Notes under the pieces: model-generated
What the model was told of the DNA's origin: nothing
Databases searched by the model: none
Seen by the model: the letters and a program-made list of their open reading frames with translations, nothing else
Part shown: positions 1-5,061 of the stretch, one piece after another
Numbering within the stretch: position 1 is the stretch's first letter
How the letters are laid out: each line of letters opens with the position of its first letter
Program-made: the position numbers and the translations under genes
Origin: an uncultured Clostridia bacterium
GTDB lineage: Bacteria > Bacillota > Clostridia > Christensenellales > Aristaeellaceae
Direction: 5' to 3'
DNA: 10,529 bases
Assembly: GCA_934636425.1 (NCBI GenBank)
Contig: CAKUAV010000106.1
Coordinates: 1-10,529, forward strand

Positions 1-14
1 ATGCGCTCGCATAA
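1..14 (+). CDS. 3' end of an off-window gene (last four codons and stop)
   Basis: Only the final codons are inside the window: ..Tyr/x-Ala-Leu-Ala-TAA, with TAA at 12-14. They are called because positions 1-77 are identical to 248-324, where the same sequence closes a longer open frame ending ALSYALA-stop at 259-261, and because a strong rho-independent hairpin follows at 43-75. The product cannot be recognised from four codons. The fuller duplicated tail downstream suggests a C-terminus rich in short beta-like stretches, but I would not assign a function. Confidence 0.5.
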
Positions 15-42
15 AACGCACTGCACAGCCCCATGACAGCAT

Positions 43-80
43 AGCCGCGGAGCCGACTTTTTCGGTTCCGCGGCTGTACT
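43..80 (+). terminator. Terminator of the off-window gene, copy 1
   Basis: Perfect 14-bp stem (one G-U pair) at 43-56/62-75 with loop CTTTT. The arms begin AGCCGCGG and end CCGCGGCT. It sits 28 nt after the TAA at 12-14. The tail after the stem reads GTACTATG, a weak T-tract compared with copy 2 at 290-322, so this copy may terminate less well. Confidence 0.75.
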
Positions 81-84
81 ATGA

Positions 85-261
85 CAATCAAACGGCGCTG
101 CGCATCTGCGAAAAAACGCCATGACGCTGCGCAAAAGCTCGAACGAATCCGCGCTGCCGGACGGCGCGGCGGTCGACTGCCGCGTCGAAAACGGCTGCCT
201 GTGCTTCCGCGTGCCGGTTTCTCTGCACGAGGCGCGCGCGCTGAGCTATGCGCTCGCATAA
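85..261 (+). pseudogene. Duplicated C-terminal tail of the upstream gene (fragment)
   Basis: An open frame runs from just after a TGA at 82-84 to TAA at 259-261. The first ATG in it is at 121 and would give 46 residues, ending SLHEARALSYALA. No ribosome binding site precedes that ATG. Its last 14 nt and the following 63 nt, including the terminator, are identical to positions 1-77, so this is best read as a tandem copy of the 3' end of the gene that ends at position 14. Whether the upstream part (85-247) also matches the parent gene cannot be tested because the parent lies outside the window. The residues look like a genuine protein C-terminus (acidic/polar loop, then CRVENGCLCFRVPVSLHEA) but I do not recognise the family. 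A short functional peptide is possible but unlikely. Confidence 0.5.
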
Positions 262-289
262 AACGCACTGCACAGCCCCATGACAGCAT

Positions 290-327
290 AGCCGCGGAGC
301 CGACTTTTTCGGTTCCGCGGCTGTTTT
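290..327 (+). terminator. Terminator, copy 2
   Basis: Same 14-bp hairpin as at 43-75, stem 290-303/309-322, followed by GTTTTATG, a better T-tract than copy 1. It is the last terminator for rightward transcription coming from the left edge. Confidence 0.8.
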
Positions 328-399
328 ATGATAATCAAATGGGCATTATATAGTCTCCATTGCAATGAGGGAGCATGAAAAGGGCTTCAGCAAAAACCG

Positions 400-628
400 T
401 AGAGCCGCACCAATATAGGCAGGGTTTCAAAAAGACAAAATCGAATCCCTGAACGGGGCATTTGCAAAGAATGAGATTGACAATCTTTCGACGCGCACAT
501 AGAGCGCGGCCTCTCCCGGCCTGACGGGCGATTGCGCTTTGCGGCGGCAGGCGGATTTCGGCGCTCAGGCAAAGCGCCCCCTTCAGCAATCGAACATCAC
601 GCAAAAAGCGCCCGAATTTCTCGGACGC
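400..628. repeat. Tandem intergenic repeat, copy A
   Basis: Shares long blocks with copy B at 629-857: the 20-bp core at 541-560 recurs at 764-783 (offset 223) and GAATCC at 443 recurs at 671 (offset 228, so about 5 bp of indels). The copy contains internal GC-rich inverted segments, including GCCTGA with TCAGGC. It ends with the left part of the same terminator-like hairpin (603-627), but the T-run is lost: the right arm ends GGACGCATAAG instead of GGACGCTTTTT. Confidence 0.8.
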
Positions 629-857
629 ATAAGCCGCGCCGCTATATCCGGGGGCGAAAGACGCAAAACCGAATCCCCGAACAGGGCGCTTGCAAAGAAT
701 GAGAGCGGCAATCCTGCGCCTGTAAAGCGCGGCCTCTCCCTGCCTGACGGGCGATTGCGCCTTGCGGCGGCAGGCGGATTTCGGCGCTCAGGCAATGCGC
801 CCCCTTCATCAATCGATTGTCACGCAAAAAGCGCCCGAATTGCTTCGGACGCTTTTT
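629..857. repeat. Tandem intergenic repeat, copy B
   Basis: Second copy of the ~225-bp unit. It includes TGCCTGA near 740 and TCAGGCA near 789-795 as an internal inverted pair, and ends with an intact terminator hairpin at 826-857. From memory, similar GC-rich interspersed elements giving Arg/Pro-rich spurious frames are common in gut Clostridia; I could not check this. Confidence 0.8.
826..857 (-). terminator. Bidirectional-type terminator of the importer operon
   Basis: Stem AAAAAGCGCCCGAA (826-839) with TTCGGACGCTTTTT (844-857), loop TTGC, one mismatch. It lies 42 nt beyond the stop codon of the solute-binding protein. T5 runs are present on both strands, so it could stop transcription in either direction. 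Confidence 0.85.
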
Positions 858-898
858 GACTGTGGCCTGCCGCAATGGGAACGGCCGGCCTGTTCAGA

Positions 899-2569
899 TT
901 AATCCTTGTACTCGTAGGGAGCCGCAGCCGCGCGCGCAGCCTCGGCGGTCTCGGCGTACCACTTCTGGAGATCCTCCGCGCCCAGAGCCAGCGCGTCGGC
1001 CTTCATCTGCTGCCATATGGCCTCGAACTCGGCCTCGTCGGCGGCATAGACCATCTTCCAGCCGGACTGCTGCACGACGGCGCCCGCGGCGTCCTTGATC
1101 ATCTGCATGTCGTCGGGCAGTACGGGCATGAACTGATAGAACGTCGGGTTGGTGACAACGCGGTTCTCGGCCAGCAGGTAGTCCATGGGGAACTCGAAGC
1201 CGCCGCCGTAATGCTCGGCCCACTGCTTGTAGAGGTTGTTGTCGTTCGAGTAGACGTTCAGCGTCTCATTGAACGTATTGTCGAAGGCGGTGTTGACGGC
1301 CGTGCTGTTGAGCGTGTAGCGGCCGTTCCAGTACTTGTACTCCTCGCCGGAGGCCAGCGTGTAGTTGCCGGTGTCGGCGCGGGTGTAGGCGGCGTCCAGC
1401 GCATAGGTCTTGCCGTCGGCGTCAACATCCCAGAACACGCCGCGCGGGCCGTTGAGCAGCTCGTACAGGAATTCCGGATCGGCGTTGGCGTCGACATAGG
1501 TCAGGCAGGCCTTGATGTAGTCCTCGCCCTTCTCGGCGGCCTTCGCGGATATGCACAGCGGCCAGCCGGAGCCGCAGGGGAAATCGCCCTGCAGAGACGT
1601 GGTGTACTCGCCGAAAATCAGCGGCGCCCAGCCGATCGGCTCCTCGGCGTTCGCGTCGTCCTTGTTGTTGGAGGGATAGCCGCCCCACCAGGCCGCGAAA
1701 TACTGCTTGGTGTCGTTGATCTTGGACTGGGAGGTGGTGTATTCCTGAGTCAGCGCGTCCGGATCGACCAGACCGGCCTGATTGAGCAGGAACAGATAGC
1801 GGCAGGCGCGATGGAAGGCGCCGTCGTCGTCGAACATGGAGGTGACGGTGTCGGTCTTCATGTCGTGATTGACGAAATAGTTCTGGCCGCCCTCATAGTA
1901 GCCCAGCGTGGTCAGAACGGCGTTGGCGAAGGAGAAGCGGCTGGTGCCGTCCCACGCGGCGAACATGTTCATCGCATAGGTCTCCTGGCCGTCGGCGTTC
2001 TTGGGATAGACTTCCTTCATCTTCTTGAGAACCTCTATGGTGTCCTCAAGCGTCTCGGCCTCGGGATAGCCGGCCTCGCGATAGATGTCCCAGCGGACGT
2101 TGATCGCATAGCAGCCGGGGGTGTTGCCGGCCAGAGAGGTGGACTTGCCCACGTTGTCCGGAATGCCGTAGAGCTTTCCGGTGCCGTTGCTGTGCAGATC
2201 GCGCACGAACTGCAGCGCGTTCGAGGCATACTTCTGCGTCATGGGCAGCTGATCGATGTAATCGTCCAGGCAGAGCAGATAGTCCGCCTCGAGAGCGATT
2301 TCAAACTGATCCCACTTGTTGAAGCGGATGATGTCCGGAATATCGCCGGAGGCCAGCATGGCCTGCATCTTTTCTTCGCTGTTGCCATTGCCGATGGCCT
2401 CGAGCTGCAGCCCCTTCTTGGCCCAGACCTCTCCGACCCAGCCGCCGACCGGGCCCTGCGTATCGCCGCCGATGCCCCAGCCCAGTATATAGGTCAGATC
2501 GCCTTCAGCCATGGCGGCGCCGCCCAGAACCATCAGAGCGGCCAGAAGAATCGCAAGAAACTTCTTCAT
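899..2569 (-). CDS. Extracellular sugar-binding protein of an ABC importer (LplA/YtcQ type)
   Basis: This is a 556-residue solute-binding protein of a carbohydrate ABC importer, expected to capture an oligosaccharide outside the membrane and deliver it to the two permeases encoded just upstream. The start is ATG at 2567-2569, preceded by a strong AAGAAGGGGG site; an in-frame ATG ten codons earlier lacks one. Residues 1-20 form a signal peptide (MKKFLAILLAALMVLGG) with an AMA-E cleavage site. The mature part opens LTYILGWGIGGDT and carries the Trp/Tyr/Asp-rich composition typical of group-1 sugar-binding proteins. Its 500-560 residue size fits the LplA/YtcQ subfamily rather than the ~420-residue MalE group. 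There is no cysteine lipobox, unlike most Gram-positive binding proteins. The gene follows the LplC-type permease after 87 bp and is probably co-transcribed. The substrate is unknown; pectin-derived sugars are a guess from the GH28-like neighbour. Confidence 0.92.
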   Translation of the reverse strand: MKKFLAILLAALMVLGGAAMAEGDLTYILGWGIGGDTQGPVGGWVGEVWAKKGLQLEAIGNGNSEEKMQAMLASGDIPDIIRFNKWDQFEIALEADYLLCLDDYIDQLPMTQKYASNALQFVRDLHSNGTGKLYGIPDNVGKSTSLAGNTPGCYAINVRWDIYREAGYPEAETLEDTIEVLKKMKEVYPKNADGQETYAMNMFAAWDGTSRFSFANAVLTTLGYYEGGQNYFVNHDMKTDTVTSMFDDDGAFHRACRYLFLLNQAGLVDPDALTQEYTTSQSKINDTKQYFAAWWGGYPSNNKDDANAEEPIGWAPLIFGEYTTSLQGDFPCGSGWPLCISAKAAEKGEDYIKACLTYVDANADPEFLYELLNGPRGVFWDVDADGKTYALDAAYTRADTGNYTLASGEEYKYWNGRYTLNSTAVNTAFDNTFNETLNVYSNDNNLYKQWAEHYGGGFEFPMDYLLAENRVVTNPTFYQFMPVLPDDMQMIKDAAGAVVQQSGWKMVYAADEAEFEAIWQQMKADALALGAEDLQKWYAETAEAARAAAAPYEYKD

Positions 2570-2656
2570 TGTGAAATACCCCCTTCTTTCCCAATTCACC
2601 TTTTCGAGCTTCTCATCGGTGCGCGCGTCCCATTTCGAGCGACCAATGAAACTTTT

Positions 2657-3565
2657 TCATCCCTTCACCGCGCCGATCATGATGCCCTTGACGTAATAGC
2701 GCTGCAAAAACGGATAGACGCATATGATGGGGAATATGACGACGATTGTCACGGTCAGCTGAACCGACGTCGGCGATACGATGCGGGAGGGATCGATGTC
2801 GCCGGCGCTCAGGCTGCCCTGCGCGATCTGCGCGGCCAGATTCTTGGCCTGATTGATGTACTCATACAGCAGGTATTGCAGCGTATAGAGCCTGTAGTCC
2901 GTGACGTATATCAGCGTGTCCATGTAGGCGTTCCAGTGGCCGACCGCGCTGAAGAGCACGACCGTGGCCAGAATCGGCACGCACAGCGGCATGACGATGC
3001 GCGTATAGCGGACAAAATAGCCCGCGCCGTCGATCTCCGCGCTCTCCTCCAGCGCCGGAGAAATCGACTCCATATAGGTCTTGATCAGCACCATGTTGTA
3101 GACCGGGAAAATGCCCGGTATGACATAGATCCAGAACGTATTGGTCAGCCCCAGCATCTTGCAGTTCAGATAGCCCGGGATCAGGCCGGCGCTGAAGTAC
3201 ATCGTCGCGATGACCATGCGATACCACAGCTTGCGCTTCCACATATGCTGCTTTGTGAACAGATACGCCATGTAGGACGCGCCCAGCGTGGAAAGCGCCG
3301 TGCCCAGCACCGTGCGCGCCACGGAGACCCACGCCGCGCGGCCCATGCGCTCCATCTTCAGCACCTCGACATAGTTGTCAAAGTGCACGCCGATGGGATA
3401 GAACATGATCTTGCCGGTATCCACCAGATTGTTGGCGCTGATGGAGTTGATGACCACATAGTAAAACGGAAACACGCACAGGAGCATGAAGAGCGTAAAG
3501 AACGTGTAGTTGATGATATCAAAGACAATATCGCCCCTGCTCTTTTTGATTTTCGTTCCGGCCAT
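2657..3565 (-). CDS. Carbohydrate ABC transporter permease (LplC/YtcP type)
   Basis: A 302-residue inner-membrane subunit that pairs with the LplB-type permease to form the sugar channel. Hydrophobic segments appear near residues 18-40, 80-103, 114-130, 142-162, 195-215 and 253-275. The ATPase-docking loop is at about 171-195, with ESAEIDGAGYFVRYTRIVMP matching the EAA-x3-G consensus. The C-terminus YYVKGIMIGAVKG is a hallmark of the LplC/YtcP family. The start is ATG at 3563-3565 with a GGGGGGAAGAG ribosome binding site; the gap from the preceding permease is 15 bp, so the two are translated from one transcript. No ATPase gene is in the window; relatives use a shared MsmX-type ATPase encoded elsewhere. 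Confidence 0.93.
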   Translation of the reverse strand: MAGTKIKKSRGDIVFDIINYTFFTLFMLLCVFPFYYVVINSISANNLVDTGKIMFYPIGVHFDNYVEVLKMERMGRAAWVSVARTVLGTALSTLGASYMAYLFTKQHMWKRKLWYRMVIATMYFSAGLIPGYLNCKMLGLTNTFWIYVIPGIFPVYNMVLIKTYMESISPALEESAEIDGAGYFVRYTRIVMPLCVPILATVVLFSAVGHWNAYMDTLIYVTDYRLYTLQYLLYEYINQAKNLAAQIAQGSLSAGDIDPSRIVSPTSVQLTVTIVVIFPIICVYPFLQRYYVKGIMIGAVKG

Positions 3566-3580
3566 TTTGCTCTTCCCCCC

Positions 3581-4522
3581 TTAAAACACGCTCGTGCCGC
3601 GGACGCGTTTGGACAGCGAATTGGCGAACATGAACAGTATCAGCGCCACGAAGGACTTCATCGTGCCGATGGCCGTCGCATAGGAGATCTGGCCGCCCTT
3701 TATGCCCTGATTGTAGACGTACAGATCCAGCACCTGAATGTAATCCTGATTCATGGCGTTCTGGAACACATAGTACTGCTCCATGCCGGTGTTGAGGAAG
3801 TTGCCGAAGGACATGATCAGCAGCACGAAGTAGGTCTCGATCAGCCCGGGCACCGTGACGTGCCATATGCGCTGCATGCGCCCCGCGCCGTCGATCATCG
3901 CGGCCTCGTAAAGCTCCTGATCGATGCCGGAAATCGCCGCCAGATAGACGATCGCGCCCCAGCCCAGCCCCTTCCACATGCCGTAGCCCTGCATGGTGAT
4001 CCAGACGTGCTTCTGCGACACGAGGAAGTTGACCGGCTTTTCCAGCACGCCCAGCGAGACGAGCAGATTGTTGACAAAGCCGTTGTTGACATTGAGCATG
4101 AAGAACACGAGGGAATACATGATCGTCCAGGAAATGAAGTGCGGCAGCGTGGTCAGCGTCTGCACGACCTTCTGATATTTCTTGGAGCTGATTTCGCTCA
4201 TGAAAATGGCGAAGGCCGGCGTAATCGGCGAGCAGAGTATGCCCAGTCCGGCCATGGCCAGCGTGTTGCGCATGACCATGATCAGCTGGCGGCGCATGAC
4301 CGGATTGCCGAACAGGCGCGTAAAGTGCGCCCAGCCCACAAACTCACAATCCATCAGCGCGCGGCCGGGCTTGTAGTTAAAAAACGCGAACGACCAACCC
4401 CACAGCGGCAGATAGGAAAACACAAACACAAACACCAGACAGGGCAGCACCATCAGAAACAGCCTGAAGCCGTCCTTCTTTTTCGGAGAAACAACCTGCT
4501 TCCCCTTGGGAGCAACCTGCAT
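3581..4522 (-). CDS. Carbohydrate ABC transporter permease (LplB/YteP type)
   Basis: First gene of the operon: a 313-residue polytopic permease. After a basic, Lys-rich N-terminus (residues 5-18) come hydrophobic segments near 20-48, 85-107, 125-147, 185-199, 229-245 and 288-303. The ATPase-docking loop at about 203-227 reads LYEAAMIDGAGRMQRIWHV..P, a good EAA motif. The C-terminus SLSKRVRGTSVF is typical of the LplB/YteP family. I choose ATG at 4520-4522 because GAGGTGA (4528-4534) lies five bases upstream; a GTG three codons earlier overlaps that site. A promoter at 4555-4583 drives the operon. B. subtilis relatives serve complex pectin (rhamnogalacturonan) sugars or glycans; the substrate here is not readable from sequence. 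Confidence 0.92.
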   Translation of the reverse strand: MQVAPKGKQVVSPKKKDGFRLFLMVLPCLVFVFVFSYLPLWGWSFAFFNYKPGRALMDCEFVGWAHFTRLFGNPVMRRQLIMVMRNTLAMAGLGILCSPITPAFAIFMSEISSKKYQKVVQTLTTLPHFISWTIMYSLVFFMLNVNNGFVNNLLVSLGVLEKPVNFLVSQKHVWITMQGYGMWKGLGWGAIVYLAAISGIDQELYEAAMIDGAGRMQRIWHVTVPGLIETYFVLLIMSFGNFLNTGMEQYYVFQNAMNQDYIQVLDLYVYNQGIKGGQISYATAIGTMKSFVALILFMFANSLSKRVRGTSVF

Positions 4523-4527
4523 TGTCT

Positions 4528-4534
4528 TCACCTC
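4528..4534 (-). promoter_or_regulatory. Ribosome binding site fixing the LplB-type permease start
   Basis: GAGGTGA on the minus strand, five bases before ATG 4520-4522. It overlaps the GTG at 4529-4531, which therefore cannot be the start served by this site. Confidence 0.75.
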
Positions 4535-4554
4535 ATACTGTTCAGGATATAGGT

Positions 4555-4583
4555 ATTATATCACTTACCAATCCCGGATACAA
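4555..4583 (-). promoter_or_regulatory. Sigma-A-type promoter of the importer operon
   Basis: Minus-strand -10 TATAAT at 4555-4560 with the extended element TGA directly before it, a 17-bp spacer, and a weak -35 TTGTAT at 4578-4583. The predicted start is near 4548, leaving a ~25-nt leader before the ATG. A weak -35 with a strong extended -10 fits an activator-dependent promoter. Confidence 0.8.
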
Positions 4584-4585
4584 TA

Positions 4586-4612
4586 CCATTTTTGCCATTT
4601 TTGTGCCATTTT
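4586..4612 (-). promoter_or_regulatory. Three direct repeats upstream of the -35 (possible activator site)
   Basis: On the plus strand CCATTTT occurs at 4586, 4595 and 4606 (minus strand AAAATGG), each preceded by TA, TG or TG, with spacings of 9 and 11 bp, about one helical turn. The array begins three bases upstream of the -35. Position and spacing suit an AraC-type activator; relatives of this operon are often controlled by YesN-like regulators, but none is encoded here. Confidence 0.45.
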
Positions 4613-4735
4613 ATGAGCAATTTATGTCTTTTCGGTGGAACTCGATTGTGTTTTGCCACAGTGAGATCATATTTTGCACATCAATGTCAACGATCATGCT
4701 TCCATTGTGAAGGCTGCGTGAATATCTGGCGTCAT

Positions 4736-4770
4736 AAAAAAACGCCATGGCCGAATCATTCGGTCATGGC
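4736..4770 (-). terminator. Terminator after the duplicated helicase tail
   Basis: Minus-strand stem of 12 bp (4759-4770/4744-4755, one G-U type pair) with a 3-nt loop, followed by a T7 run (4736-4742). It is homologous to, but diverged from, the helicase terminator at 5014-5049. Confidence 0.85.
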
Positions 4771-4783
4771 ATTTGGGAATATA

Positions 4784-5011
4784 TCAGCGTTCAGTGCGGT
4801 TATGCCGCACGGCGCCCTTTTCAAAGCGGCGCGCGCCGTAATCCCGCTTTTCCGCGCGGGGCGCATAGCCGTTATGGCCGCTGCGGGGCGCGCCGGCATG
4901 GCGGCGCTCATAGCCGTTTTCGCCGGCGCGGCGATCGTTCCTGTCATAGCGGCGCTCGGAATGCGCGTCGCGGCGATGCTCGTCGCCATGGCGCGGCGCG
5001 CAGGCCGTCAT
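4784..5011 (-). pseudogene. Duplicated C-terminal tail of the DEAD-box helicase gene
   Basis: The frame reads the same Arg/Asp/Gly-rich sequence as the last ~66 residues of the helicase (GDEHRRDAHSERRYDRND ... RRFEKGAVRH) and then diverges, ending NRTER-stop instead of RTGDK-stop. The nucleotides at 4803-5001 are identical to 5081-5279. The only in-frame ATG (5009-5011) lies just after the helicase terminator with no ribosome binding site, so translation is unlikely. It is a tail fragment created by tandem duplication. It could act as an alternative 3' cassette by recombination, but nothing shows that it does. Confidence 0.75.
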
Positions 5012-5013
5012 AT

Positions 5014-5049
5014 AAAAAACGGCACGACCGAATCGCTTCGATCATGCCG
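5014..5049 (-). terminator. Terminator of the DEAD-box helicase gene
   Basis: Minus-strand stem 5037-5049/5020-5032 (13 bp with two G-U pairs), loop GCGA, followed by T6 (5014-5019). It begins 13 bases after the TAA at 5062-5064. Confidence 0.85.
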
Positions 5050-5061
5050 AAAATATGCTGT

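Larger units (their letters stand above)
1..340 (+). repeat. Tandem direct repeat, offset 247 bp (gene tail + terminator)
   Basis: Positions 1-77 are identical to 248-324. Homology continues with four substitutions to about 93/340, just past the hairpin. The unit therefore contains a coding tail, stop codon, 3' spacer and terminator. The mismatches at the distal edge argue against a simple assembly duplication. Confidence 0.85.
341..898. other. Gene-free intergenic region with repeats
   Basis: No credible coding sequence is present: short frames on both strands lack ribosome binding sites and lie in repeated DNA. The stretch holds two diverged tandem repeat copies (about 400-628 and 629-857) and, at its right end, the terminator of the importer operon. 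Positions 341-399 show nothing I can name. Confidence 0.7.

Noticed and set aside
387..795. Two small minus-strand frames starting with the same Arg/Pro-rich residues (MPERRNPPAAA)
   Set aside because: They arise from the two repeat copies, diverge after ~23 residues and lack ribosome binding sites; the similarity is that of the DNA repeat.
341..898. CRISPR array
   Set aside because: Only two long, diverged copies are present; there are no short regularly spaced identical repeats and no cas genes.
2570..2656. Separate promoter or processing hairpin between the permease and binding-protein genes
   Set aside because: The 87-bp gap shows only two direct TTTCGAGC copies and no convincing stem, -35 or -10.
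875..4552. Plus-strand open frame of 1225 codons antisense to the whole importer operon
   Set aside because: It mirrors three well-supported minus-strand genes, has no recognisable domains or ribosome binding site, and is rich in His/Arg/Gln/Val as expected from the complement of GC-rich codons.
4647..4660. TGTG-6-CACA inverted repeat as a CcpA/CRP-type site
   Set aside because: Arms are only 4 bp and the centre lacks the CG of a cre box; chance occurrence is likely.
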